From Clostridiaceae bacterium (GTDB lineage: Bacteria; Bacillota; Clostridia; UBA1212; DUPL01), in assembly GCA_012838385.1 (NCBI GenBank), contig DUPL01000062.1, positions 1 through 41,939 of the forward strand: a stretch of DNA of 41,939 bases, read 5' to 3'. Made by a program: the position numbers and the translations under genes. Under the pieces are notes generated by a model. It had not been told where the DNA came from. It did no database searches and saw nothing but the letters and a program-made list of their open reading frames with translations. Shown one piece after another: positions 7,522-15,654 of this stretch (its first letter is position 1; every line of letters begins with the position of its first letter).

Positions 7522-8319
7522 GTGTATGAAAAAGTTATTGAGATTGTAATAGCTGATAGTGATACAAATTTTATTAACACTTTTTGTGAATATGCGAAAG
7601 GAGAGATAGGTGTTTCCGTTGTTGACTACGTTAACAGTGGACAAGATGTTATACCATCAGTAAAAAGAAATGATCCGGATGTATTGATATTGGACGCCTT
7701 ATTACCTGTGGTAGATGGGCTCGGTGTATTAAGAAGGTTGCAGCACCAGACTTACAACAAACCAATAACCATCATGACTTCAAACTTTTCACAAGACATT
7801 TATGTCCAAACAGCAATGTCTCTGGGTGCGGATTACTACTTGCTAAAACCTGTAAACTTTGATTTCTTATTTGAACAAATAAGGTTTCTTACGAGAGGAA
7901 CCCGAACAAGCTTACCAAGCGGTTTAAAAACGCAAGGAGTAACATCCCTTTTGTTTGATAGTAAGGAACTCTCTGAAGAAATAACAAAGATTCTACACCA
8001 ATTGGGAATACCTGCACATCTCTTTGGACACAACTATTTGCGGGAAGCCATACTGATGGTTGTACATGACAGAACTCTGGCAACCAAATTAAGCAAGACC
8101 GTTTACCCGGTCATAGCAAGGAAATATGGAAAGAGCGCTGCGAGTGTTGAAAAAGCTATGCGAAATGCTCTGGATATTGCATGGGAGCGTGGAAGAACGG
8201 ACTTGTTAAACGAGCTTTTTGCATATACAATAAATATCAACAAGGGACGGGCTACAAATTCAGAGTTTATTGCACTGATAGCAGACAAACTTAGCCTCAA
8301 GTATTCAGGACACTCTTAG
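7522..8319 (+). CDS. Spo0A-like response regulator, paralogue 1 (receiver largely intact)
   Basis: 265 residues with the full Spo0A plan: receiver (about 5-125), variable linker, and Spo0A C-terminal DNA-binding domain (about 150-262). The receiver keeps Asp12 (IADSD; the second acidic residue of the usual DD is Ser), the phosphoacceptor Asp58 (VLILDALLP), Thr86 and Lys109 (LLKPV), so phosphorylation is plausible. The C-terminal domain follows Spo0A closely: ITKILHQLGIPAHLFGHNYLREAI, YPVIARKYG, a recognition-helix segment SAASVEKAMRNALDIAW, then ATNSEFIALIADKL. Recognition-helix changes relative to Spo0A (VERAIRHA becomes VEKAMRNA) suggest altered operator preference. GTG start with AAAGGTG seven bases upstream. 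First of three tandem genes spaced 16-17 bases apart. It may be a paralogue rather than the master Spo0A, because the genes normally beside spo0A are absent. Confidence 0.9.
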   Translation: MYEKVIEIVIADSDTNFINTFCEYAKGEIGVSVVDYVNSGQDVIPSVKRNDPDVLILDALLPVVDGLGVLRRLQHQTYNKPITIMTSNFSQDIYVQTAMSLGADYYLLKPVNFDFLFEQIRFLTRGTRTSLPSGLKTQGVTSLLFDSKELSEEITKILHQLGIPAHLFGHNYLREAILMVVHDRTLATKLSKTVYPVIARKYGKSAASVEKAMRNALDIAWERGRTDLLNELFAYTININKGRATNSEFIALIADKLSLKYSGHS

Positions 8320-8335
8320 AGGAAGGAGGGTTTCT

Positions 8336-9202
8336 TTGGAGAAAGACAATTTAAGTTTGGTAATTGCACTAGATGTTAATAGCGCACAATACTATAGCGA
8401 GCTTCATAAACTTCTGTCGTACATAAAAAACATATCGATTACAGGTGTTTTTAATGATGTAGACAGTGTTCTAAAGCTAATGGAAGTACAGCACACCGAT
8501 GTGTTGGTTGTGGATTGTGCTTTGTTTTATCATGGTCTTAATGAGATTATTCAGAATGCTCATGACCACAATTTGGATACATACATAATTGAATTTCACG
8601 AGAACAGGAAGAGTGAAACAGGCTTTGACGCATATCTGTACAAGCTTACAAAATGCTTTAATCTTACTCAAATAATCCAAGGCAATGGACAGACAAAAAC
8701 AATACCAAGACAAATTGATACAAAGCTGGACAATTATTCATTATACATGGACTACCTGTTGAATGACAGACATAACACAAGCTGTGTTTGTGACGTAAAC
8801 GAACCTGTAAAACTCGATGAAATCAAAAGAATACAAGACGGTATTACGTATCTATTTAAATTGCTAGGTGTTCCCACACACCTGAAAGGTTACATGTATC
8901 TTAAGGCTGCAGTAGAAATGCTGTATGTCAACCCCCACAGATACAATGAACTAAAACATTCCATGTACAAAATATTATCTTTTAAGTTTCAAACAACACA
9001 AATAAGAATAAGCAAAGGCATGAGACTTGCTGTTCTGCAGACGCTTCAAAAAGGAGATGCTGACGTTCTGCAACAGCTGGGCTTCAGAAAGTATACCATT
9101 ACTGAAATTGGCAATGATGAACATATAAACAACCTGCCTTCAACCTACTGTTTTGTTGATGCGTTGGTAAGCGAATTGTATAGAATTCTTCATGAACACT
9201 AG
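8336..9202 (+). CDS. Spo0A-like protein, paralogue 2 (diverged DNA-binding helix)
   Basis: 288 residues; the same order of domains but much altered. The receiver-like part keeps Asp13 (IALDVN) and Asp60 (VLVVDCALF), but the KP motif and flexible-loop signature are not recognisable. The C-terminal domain is identifiable from GVPTHLKGYMYLKAAVEML (compare Spo0A GVPAHIKGYxYLREAI). The recognition-helix segment reads QIRISKGMRLAVLQTLQ, with almost none of the VERAIRHA contact residues left, and the usual TNSEFI stretch is replaced. It probably does not bind standard 0A boxes and may act by heterodimerising with its neighbours, or bind another site. TTG start with GGAAGGAGGG five bases upstream. 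Confidence 0.8.
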   Translation: MEKDNLSLVIALDVNSAQYYSELHKLLSYIKNISITGVFNDVDSVLKLMEVQHTDVLVVDCALFYHGLNEIIQNAHDHNLDTYIIEFHENRKSETGFDAYLYKLTKCFNLTQIIQGNGQTKTIPRQIDTKLDNYSLYMDYLLNDRHNTSCVCDVNEPVKLDEIKRIQDGITYLFKLLGVPTHLKGYMYLKAAVEMLYVNPHRYNELKHSMYKILSFKFQTTQIRISKGMRLAVLQTLQKGDADVLQQLGFRKYTITEIGNDEHINNLPSTYCFVDALVSELYRILHEH

Positions 9203-9219
9203 ATGAAAGGATTGATACG

Positions 9220-9981
9220 ATGTCAATAGATGCAAAGATAATAATTGCTTACACACACCTTGGAACGACAGCTGAGTTTTTAAGAAGGATAATGGCTGAA
9301 AATGTGTTAAAAGTTGTCGCTTGTGTTAGTTCTGGGGAAAAGGTTTTATCACTGGTAAGGAAATACAAACCCGATTTTCTTGTTTTGGATTCAGCCCTGA
9401 CAGGAGTATGCGGGCTTGATATTCTAAGGCAAATATCGGCTCAAATTGAAGATCGACCGTTTATTATAATGTACTGTGAAAAACAGAACGACATATACTG
9501 GCAGCTAGCATATAGATACTCGGCTGATTTGATTTTGGAAAAACCAGCCGACCCTGCCGGTTTGATAGAAAAGATATATACATATTTAACTAGCAAACAA
9601 GCCCCTATATGCATAGACGACTGCGATTTTACAAGCAGATGTCTGGAAGTGAAAGTCACAAAAGTTCTTTACACCCTAGGACTTCCCCCCAATTTCAAAG
9701 GTTTTCATTATCTACGTCATGCACTTATACTTGTTGCACAAGATAGCGAAAAGCTGTTCTCCGTTACAAAAATACTTTATTCTCAAATAGCCGAACAATT
9801 CGGAGTATCCAACCGCAGTGTTGAACATTCAATACAAACCGCCATACAATCCATATGGAATTCATGTAATTTCGAAAATCTAAAAGAAGCTCTAGGCTTC
9901 ACAATAAACACCAATCAATCCCCCACAAATGTGGAATTCATTTCACTTTTATCCGACGCAATAAGACTGAATATGATTTAA
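9220..9981 (+). CDS. Spo0A-like protein, paralogue 3 (receiver without its acidic pocket)
   Basis: 253 residues. The receiver has Asp57 (FLVLDSALTG) and the conserved lysine (ILEKPAD), but the Mg2+-binding acidic pair is replaced by IAYTHLG, so normal phosphotransfer is unlikely. The C-terminal Spo0A-type domain is clear: VTKVLYTLGLPPNFKGFHYLRHAL, ILYSQIAEQFG, recognition segment NRSVEHSIQTAIQSIW, then PTNVEFISLLSDAIRL. ATG start behind AAAGGA. It ends 5 bases from the end of the convergent paralogue 4, and there is no terminator between them. Confidence 0.87.
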   Translation: MSIDAKIIIAYTHLGTTAEFLRRIMAENVLKVVACVSSGEKVLSLVRKYKPDFLVLDSALTGVCGLDILRQISAQIEDRPFIIMYCEKQNDIYWQLAYRYSADLILEKPADPAGLIEKIYTYLTSKQAPICIDDCDFTSRCLEVKVTKVLYTLGLPPNFKGFHYLRHALILVAQDSEKLFSVTKILYSQIAEQFGVSNRSVEHSIQTAIQSIWNSCNFENLKEALGFTINTNQSPTNVEFISLLSDAIRLNMI

Positions 9982-9985
9982 GTAA

Positions 9986-10768
9986 TTATCCGTTGAGTTC
10001 CCGTAGAATATCTGTAAAACAGGATATAATAACTGAATTTGTTGGTCTGTCATCAAACCGATACTTAATTCCAAACTTGGACAAGGGTTCCAGGCGGTTC
10101 GTTTGCCAAACCTTGGACACAGCATGCCTAATTGCCCTTTCCACACTTTCATCGCTTACATTGTACCTGTTTGCAATAACAGGATAAATATCCTTGGAAA
10201 GACTTCCTCCCCTTATTTCAAGCAGTGTCATAATAGATGCGTCACGCAAGTATAAAAAACCCTTGTGCTTCGGATTAAAGCCACAATTGACAAGAAGTTT
10301 TGTTGCCTGCCTGTACATTTCAATTGGAAACTCCGCATGGTCAAATATGGAGATCTTTGATTTTGTCTCCACATCCGTCATGCCATGCTGTATAACCAAA
10401 TTGATGTGCTTTATTACCTCTTCTTTGTTTAACGTCTTGTCTACGAAAAAAACATTCTCATATTTCCCAATATCCTTGCATTTATATATGTCACTGCCTG
10501 CAAAAACAATGGTTGTTCCATTGTATTCTGCTCTTTCAATTTCATTTTTAAGTTGCCTGCAATCCACCTCAATAAACGAGTCGTCGATTATTACTAAATC
10601 AGAATCTAGTTCTACTGCCATGGGGAAAGCTTCTTTGAGTTTTTCTGCGAAACCTAGGTTTTTAATAGTATGATGCGAGATTATATATGATACAAACTCT
10701 TTAAAAAAATCTGATTCTGGTAGCGCGATTATAATATTTAGCGGTTTGGTAACACCAGAATTTTGCAT
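9986..10768 (-). CDS. Spo0A-like protein, paralogue 4 (receiver decayed, recognition helix conserved)
   Basis: 260 residues. The receiver-like half has IALPESD where the acidic pair should be and LVIIDDSF around the phosphoacceptor position (Asp62/63); Lys follows in FVDKTL. The DNA-binding half keeps the Spo0A recognition segment nearly exactly: SDESVERAIRHAVSKVW, preceded by KHKGFLYLRDASI and YPVIANRYN, followed by RPTNSVIISCFTDIL. This protein is therefore the one most likely to bind 0A-box-like DNA, but without phosphate control. ATG start behind GGAGG, 18 bases after the XRE gene, with which it forms a two-gene operon. Confidence 0.87.
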   Translation of the reverse strand: MQNSGVTKPLNIIIALPESDFFKEFVSYIISHHTIKNLGFAEKLKEAFPMAVELDSDLVIIDDSFIEVDCRQLKNEIERAEYNGTTIVFAGSDIYKCKDIGKYENVFFVDKTLNKEEVIKHINLVIQHGMTDVETKSKISIFDHAEFPIEMYRQATKLLVNCGFNPKHKGFLYLRDASIMTLLEIRGGSLSKDIYPVIANRYNVSDESVERAIRHAVSKVWQTNRLEPLSKFGIKYRFDDRPTNSVIISCFTDILRELNG

Positions 10769-10786
10769 TGATAAAAACCTCCATGA

Positions 10787-11101
10787 TTACTCAAACTTGT
10801 CATTCTCAGCAACGCTTGAAGCTTTCTTATCCCTGCTGCGGTAAATCTGCCCGTCTCCTCCCTTGTTAATCTCGTTCCAAAACTCCTGTAAAAGGTTCTT
10901 ACCCAAAATTCTTACGAAACCAGCAAGTTCTTGATCCGTTATGTACCTGTATCCTTTCTCGATCTTGCTTATTTGAACACGCGAGAGCATTATACCATCA
11001 AGTTGAAGCTTTGCTGCCAATTGTTCCTGCGTCATATTCGCAGCATTCCGGGCATGTTTTATTAAATTGCCACAGATGTTCATTGGATAATGATTGCTCA
11101 C
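10787..11101 (-). CDS. XRE-family helix-turn-helix regulator
   Basis: 104 residues with a Cro/C1-type HTH at about residues 10-68: NLIKHARNAANMTQEQLAAKLQ, then SRVQISKIEKGYRYITDQELAGFVRILG. The short charged tail holds no recognisable second domain. GTG start with AAGGGGG five bases upstream. It precedes Spo0A-like paralogue 4 in the same operon. A small XRE protein paired with a Spo0A-type regulator next to polysaccharide genes recalls the SinR/Spo0A control of matrix genes in Bacillus, but this is only an analogy. Confidence 0.9.
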   Translation of the reverse strand: MSNHYPMNICGNLIKHARNAANMTQEQLAAKLQLDGIMLSRVQISKIEKGYRYITDQELAGFVRILGKNLLQEFWNEINKGGDGQIYRSRDKKASSVAENDKFE

Positions 11102-11160
11102 ACTTTTGCCCCCTTGTGTCCAGCTAAATATTATAAACTACATGATTTTAACATTTATAA

Positions 11161-11187
11161 AGGGCAAAATTGTTCCCACAGGGAACA
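11161..11187 (-). terminator. hairpin after the flippase gene: terminator, possibly also an operator
   Basis: TGTTCCC-ACA-GGGAACA (11171-11187) is a 7-bp perfect inverted repeat. On the minus strand it follows the flippase stop and is followed by ATTTTG, so a terminator is the simplest reading. It also lies 70 bases upstream of the XRE start and could be a repressor site. Confidence 0.55.
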
Positions 11188-11195
11188 TGAGGCAG

Positions 11196-12776
11196 TTAAC
11201 GCTTAAAAATATGTGTGAGCAAATCCTTCCCGATCAACTTAATATATCGAAATTCTTCGGTGTTTCTAAAGATTGTCAGGAAAACCACGTTAGGGATAAA
11301 AAAACATACTATTCCTTTTACCATCCATAAAATCAGATTGGTTACCTCAATCATGTTTGCAACAGGATAAACTATCAAAGCCGTTGCAACGATAATTGCC
11401 AGATACCTAAGGTATCTGAAATAGTAACCTGCTGGCGATTTATTGAAAGCTCTTTTATGGACAAGCAAAGCATCAAACCACCATGTTGTCAGGAATCTGC
11501 TAATAATTGTACCTAGAATTACACCAGCAATACCCAGATATCTGACCATGATAAGTGAGACAACAACGTTCAGCAAGGCGGAAGCAATAGGTCTGAACTT
11601 ACCCTCCCAAAACAAGCCGCAGGCGTCCTTATATGATATGACCGCATTTTGAAGACCGTCGGTCAAAAAATTTGCCACAATGACAACAACAACAGCTATG
11701 GGGAACAGGTAATCTTCTCCCACCCACAACCTGATAAACGGATTCACAAGATAAAAGAAACAAATACCGCATGCACCATATACCCAAAAATTTAATAGGT
11801 TTAAACATCTGAAAATAAACTCACTCTTTTCTTTGGACTCTGTTACATACAGATTTCCAATACCTGCGGTAAAAGCGCCAAAAACAATACCAACAAGGGT
11901 AATGACTATATTAAGGATTAATACATAGTTTGAGTATATACCAACCGCTGCCACATTAATATAGCTGGAGATAATGATACTGTCAGCAGAAGAAAGAGTA
12001 ACATTGCTTATCTTGTAACAGGCAAGCCCAATGACATTCTTGAAAATACTGCGTTTTTCCTCCTCATTGAGTTCCTGTGTTTGTCTGGCCAGCTCTCGGT
12101 CAGACAAGTGCGGGTACAGTTTGTCCACTCTTTTTGAGATGACAATATTCTTCACAACCACAAAAACAAGATTAACAATAAGATAGACTACAAAACCCGT
12201 CTGTGCTTTTATCAGATTTGTATACTGCACCAAGAGCAGTACCGAAATTTGAAGTAGATGCACAGACAAGGTTATGAAATAACCTACCAGTGTTGCAACG
12301 TACTGCCTCTGGTCTGCCTGAAGAATAGTGTTTTTATAGGAATAAAACCAGTACGACAAAGCAGACTGCAAAAGGTAAATAATGTAGATTACTTTAATAT
12401 TTGCAACTTCGGTATTCCCCTTGATTATATATGGTAGGAAGGGCATTATGGAAAGCCCTATACCTAGAACAACAATTCCGATGACCGCATATATTTTCTT
12501 TAGCAGTTTTAAAAGTATCTGACATTTTTCATAATCCTTTTCTGCCAATGGTTTGTACAGACTGAAAACAATGGCAGTGGAAATACCAAGCTCTGAAATG
12601 TTAAGCATGGTAAGAATGGTGGTAAACAAACTGCTTACACCCAGGTATTCCTGTCCCAAAGCATTAATAAAAAAGGTTCGGGCAACAAAACCCAACACAA
12701 TATTTATTATCTGTCCACCAATACCCGTTATGATATTTTTAGTTGAATAAAGGCTTCTTGATTTTCTCGCTGCCAT
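11196..12776 (-). CDS. polysaccharide flippase (MOP superfamily, Wzx-like)
   Basis: 526 residues, almost entirely hydrophobic, with about 12-14 membrane segments and the N-terminal pattern of polysaccharide transporters (IGGQIINIVLGFVARTFFIN, then LGVSSLFTTILTMLNISELG). It should move a lipid-linked glycan across the membrane. It is the last gene of a tight minus-strand cluster and starts 4 bases after the GT2 stop; the ATG follows GAGGG. Which polymer it carries cannot be seen, but the CDP-glycerol-type and LicC-like genes beside it suggest a phosphate-containing one. Confidence 0.9.
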   Translation of the reverse strand: MAARKSRSLYSTKNIITGIGGQIINIVLGFVARTFFINALGQEYLGVSSLFTTILTMLNISELGISTAIVFSLYKPLAEKDYEKCQILLKLLKKIYAVIGIVVLGIGLSIMPFLPYIIKGNTEVANIKVIYIIYLLQSALSYWFYSYKNTILQADQRQYVATLVGYFITLSVHLLQISVLLLVQYTNLIKAQTGFVVYLIVNLVFVVVKNIVISKRVDKLYPHLSDRELARQTQELNEEEKRSIFKNVIGLACYKISNVTLSSADSIIISSYINVAAVGIYSNYVLILNIVITLVGIVFGAFTAGIGNLYVTESKEKSEFIFRCLNLLNFWVYGACGICFFYLVNPFIRLWVGEDYLFPIAVVVVIVANFLTDGLQNAVISYKDACGLFWEGKFRPIASALLNVVVSLIMVRYLGIAGVILGTIISRFLTTWWFDALLVHKRAFNKSPAGYYFRYLRYLAIIVATALIVYPVANMIEVTNLILWMVKGIVCFFIPNVVFLTIFRNTEEFRYIKLIGKDLLTHIFKR

Positions 12777-12780
12777 TTAC

Positions 12781-13755
12781 TTACCCTCTATCCTTGAAAA
12801 TATAATGCCATAGTCTTGGACTTGTACACATTAACAGCGCATGTATCTTCTGCTTCAAACCTCTGTCTGATGACAGGTAACCAGTTAAATTGCTTCTTAG
12901 AAAGCGAATAAGATAATCATACAATTCTCGAATCGGAAATCCTGCATGAGCAAGAAACATCATGGTTCTCAAATTTACATAATACAATTTGTTTATAAAG
13001 CTTTTTCTTGCCCCACAGTCAGGCAGCATTTCCAAAACAATTTCATGGGCTTTAATCTCATTCACGAAACTTTCATCAAAGCTCCCTTTTACAATCCGCT
13101 TGTGATATGCAGAGTCTTTTCTTGTCACGTAGTGGTACAAAGGATTTGGATCATATACTCCTTTTTCACAATTAAGGACGTACTGGCACAGCATAATCAT
13201 GTCCTCTCCAATCTTGATACCCTCCGGAAACCGAATGCCATGCTCCCTTACAACATCCCCTCTTAATAGTTTGTTACAAACGTTTGGCGCACACCCCCCT
13301 TGCTCAAACATGCATTTCAGTATATCATTCCGAGTTTCCATTTCTTTTATACTTCCACTCGTAGATTGCTCTCTTTCACCTTCCTCGGTTTCATAAATCC
13401 AACCGCAGGAAGCAAAATCATTACCTTCCTCAAGAAGACCGACCAAATATTCAATCATATATAAAGAAATGTAATCATCGGAATCAACAAACCCTATATA
13501 CTTGCCCCTGGCCGCCTCAAGTCCTCTGTTTCTCGCTCCGGAGACCCCCTTGTTCTCCTGTGGTATCACAAAAACCCTGGTGTCCTGCCTTTCGTATTCA
13601 CGCAATATTTCAAGGCTATTGTCAGTGGAGCCATCATCTACAAGAATCAGTTCAATTTCCTTGTACGTCTGGTTGAGAATTGAATCTATACATTTTTTCA
13701 GATATTTTTCAGTATTGTATACCGGAACAATAACACTTACCAATTCCCTTTTCAT
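12781..13755 (-). CDS. glycosyltransferase family 2
   Basis: 324 residues. The N-terminal GT-A domain carries VSVIVPVYNTEKYLKKCIDSI, LVDDGSTDNSLEI (nucleotide site), NKGVSGARNRGLE and GFVDSDDYI (DxD-type metal site). The C-terminal part has no membrane segment. It probably adds a sugar to a lipid-linked surface polymer. Its ATG overlaps the stop of the CDP-glycerol-type gene (ATGA), so the two are translated together. Confidence 0.92.
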   Translation of the reverse strand: MKRELVSVIVPVYNTEKYLKKCIDSILNQTYKEIELILVDDGSTDNSLEILREYERQDTRVFVIPQENKGVSGARNRGLEAARGKYIGFVDSDDYISLYMIEYLVGLLEEGNDFASCGWIYETEEGEREQSTSGSIKEMETRNDILKCMFEQGGCAPNVCNKLLRGDVVREHGIRFPEGIKIGEDMIMLCQYVLNCEKGVYDPNPLYHYVTRKDSAYHKRIVKGSFDESFVNEIKAHEIVLEMLPDCGARKSFINKLYYVNLRTMMFLAHAGFPIRELYDYLIRFLRSNLTGYLSSDRGLKQKIHALLMCTSPRLWHYIFKDRG

Positions 13756-14930
13756 TTCAATCCCACCAGCTTCCTGGTTATTTCTTTGACACGGTTTTTG
13801 TAAACTCCTATGCCCGGATAAATCTCTTTTCTGTACTTTTCTAGAATATCAGAAAAATCCGCAACCTTTATTTCATTCAAGTGCCATCCAAGCTCTTTTA
13901 TATCTTCCCTTCTCAAAACCTTGATTTCATTTCTCAAGAAATTGGCAATGGATAAATCCCCCACTGAAGTTTCCGGAAAATAGCTGAGACAAAGCTTCTT
14001 TCCTGCAAGAATTGCATTTTCATAAAGGGATGTGTAGTCGGATATAACTATATCTGATGCAATAAGATAGGGAATATAGCTGTCCTTTGGATGCCTAACA
14101 ATAAATCCATATTTTTGGGCATACTCCTCCAGCACATGGCCCATAGGTTCGACATCCTCGTCGTATTTGACATACTCCCTGGGGTGGATTGATAGAACAA
14201 ACTTGTAACCCTTGTCTGTCATACTGCCCATCGCTTCGAGAAACTCCTTGCCAAGATACTGAAAGAGACTTTCCTTTCTCCAGGTCCCAAAAACACAAAC
14301 CAAAGTCTCTTCTTCCTCTATGCCAAGTTTTTTTCTGTACATACTGTAATTATCAACTTCTCGTTCGATAATGTCTCCGTCTTTTGCTCCCACATGCATT
14401 ACAAGTCCCTTAAAAGGCTCTCTTTTGTTCATAACATTGGCTATGCGCATATTTGCCTCGAGTATACAGGAAAACTTGCATCTTCCCTTATCATCCAATG
14501 CTCTTTCCCCATAAGCATATAAATTTCTATCATTGTCTATGCTTACTATGTGAAAGCCATGATTTACATATAAAATAGGGACGATATCTTTTGTGTACCT
14601 TAAGGGTTCATAATCAAGATCCGCTGTCACAATCAAATCCAGCGGAACGAGTACAAGTCTTTTCTTGTTTGTTATTGGTTCTATGCGTGTTCCCTTTGTT
14701 ATCTCGTATGTTCTTCTTGTTCTTGTTTCGTTACCTGTTTTAGCATCGCCGTAGTATAAGTAGAAATTGTATACAGGGTTCTCCTTTACCTGGTCATAAT
14801 AATTGAGAATGTGCCAAACCATGGTATCGGAGGCACAATATAAAAGTATGTTTCTTTTCCTTCTAAGATACTTTATTCTCTTATTGAAAAAAACCTGATA
14901 GTGATTTAAAAGCTTGTCGTAAATCTTCAT
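13752..14930 (-). CDS. CDP-glycerol:poly(glycerophosphate) glycerophosphotransferase family protein
   Basis: 392 residues with the GT-B-like fold of TagB/TagF enzymes. The diagnostic C-terminal segments are FVLSIHPREYVKYD, then LIASDIVISDYTSLYENAILAGKKL, and an earlier ILYVNHGFHI and CVFGTWRKESLF. Family enzymes transfer glycerol- or ribitol-phosphate from CDP donors onto wall polymers. It starts 4 bases after the racemase-family gene and overlaps the GT2 gene by 4 bases. No CDP-glycerol synthase gene (tagD-like) is present in the window, so the donor is unknown. Confidence 0.85.
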   Translation of the reverse strand: MKIYDKLLNHYQVFFNKRIKYLRRKRNILLYCASDTMVWHILNYYDQVKENPVYNFYLYYGDAKTGNETRTRRTYEITKGTRIEPITNKKRLVLVPLDLIVTADLDYEPLRYTKDIVPILYVNHGFHIVSIDNDRNLYAYGERALDDKGRCKFSCILEANMRIANVMNKREPFKGLVMHVGAKDGDIIEREVDNYSMYRKKLGIEEEETLVCVFGTWRKESLFQYLGKEFLEAMGSMTDKGYKFVLSIHPREYVKYDEDVEPMGHVLEEYAQKYGFIVRHPKDSYIPYLIASDIVISDYTSLYENAILAGKKLCLSYFPETSVGDLSIANFLRNEIKVLRREDIKELGWHLNEIKVADFSDILEKYRKEIYPGIGVYKNRVKEITRKLVGLK

Positions 14931-14934
14931 CTCT

Positions 14935-15654
14935 CTACATCAGTTCTTTCTTTAATTTGGTTATTAAATATTCAAGAGGGTCATGCAGATTCACATTCGG
15001 CATCCTGCTCATATATCTTAAAAATACAGGAAATTCTGTGCAGCCAAGTATTACATCTCTGCAACCAAGATTTTCAGCACTATTGATAAAACGATTTACC
15101 GCCTCCTCGTCTACCTTGTTCTGCTTGACACATTCAATAAGATAACGAAACTCTACATAATCTTCCTTTTTAGGAGGTATGACCTCAATTCCGTACTTTG
15201 ACAAATACTCGTCATATATCTTCGAGTCCATTGTTCCTTCCGTTGCCATCAAAGCAACCTTTTTTATACCTTGGGCATGAAGACTTTCTGCAATTATCTC
15301 AATCATGTTCATAATATTACAGTTCTGATTACCTGTCTTTTTCTCATACAGTTCGTATATCTCCTCAAGAAACACATGGGATGTGTTGCAGGCCAGTATT
15401 ATCTTGGTGCATCCCATGTTTCTAAGATTGATAACTGACTCTGTCAAAAGTTCTACAAGCTTTGGTCTTTCTTCTTTATAAATTATTGCTCTAACCCGGC
15501 TTGGCATTGTGCAGTTGTTGTCAATAACTATTCTTGGTCTGTCCCACTCCTTCTCAGCAGGGAAAGCCTCAATAAGTCGTCTAAACAGATCACAGGTCGC
15601 AAAGGAACCCATTCCTCCCACAATACCAATTACATCCTTGTACAATCTACTCAC
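14935..15654 (-). CDS. aspartate/glutamate racemase family protein
   Basis: 239 residues with both catalytic cysteines of PLP-independent Asp/Glu racemases: ACNTSH and GCTEFP. The N-terminal GIVGGMGSFATCDLF loop matches the aspartate racemase branch more than MurI. It probably interconverts L- and D-aspartate or glutamate. GTG start overlapping the nucleotidyltransferase stop (GTGA), and only 4 bases before the CDP-glycerol-type gene: clearly part of the surface-polymer operon. A D-amino acid or amino-acid-derived substituent on the polymer is a reasonable inference; the substrate is not proven. Confidence 0.87.
   Translation of the reverse strand: MSRLYKDVIGIVGGMGSFATCDLFRRLIEAFPAEKEWDRPRIVIDNNCTMPSRVRAIIYKEERPKLVELLTESVINLRNMGCTKIILACNTSHVFLEEIYELYEKKTGNQNCNIMNMIEIIAESLHAQGIKKVALMATEGTMDSKIYDEYLSKYGIEVIPPKKEDYVEFRYLIECVKQNKVDEEAVNRFINSAENLGCRDVILGCTEFPVFLRYMSRMPNVNLHDPLEYLITKLKKELM

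Noticed and set aside
11171-11187. Palindrome as the operator of the XRE protein
   Set aside because: It sits right after the flippase stop and is followed by T residues on that strand, so it is listed first as a terminator; operator use remains only a possibility.
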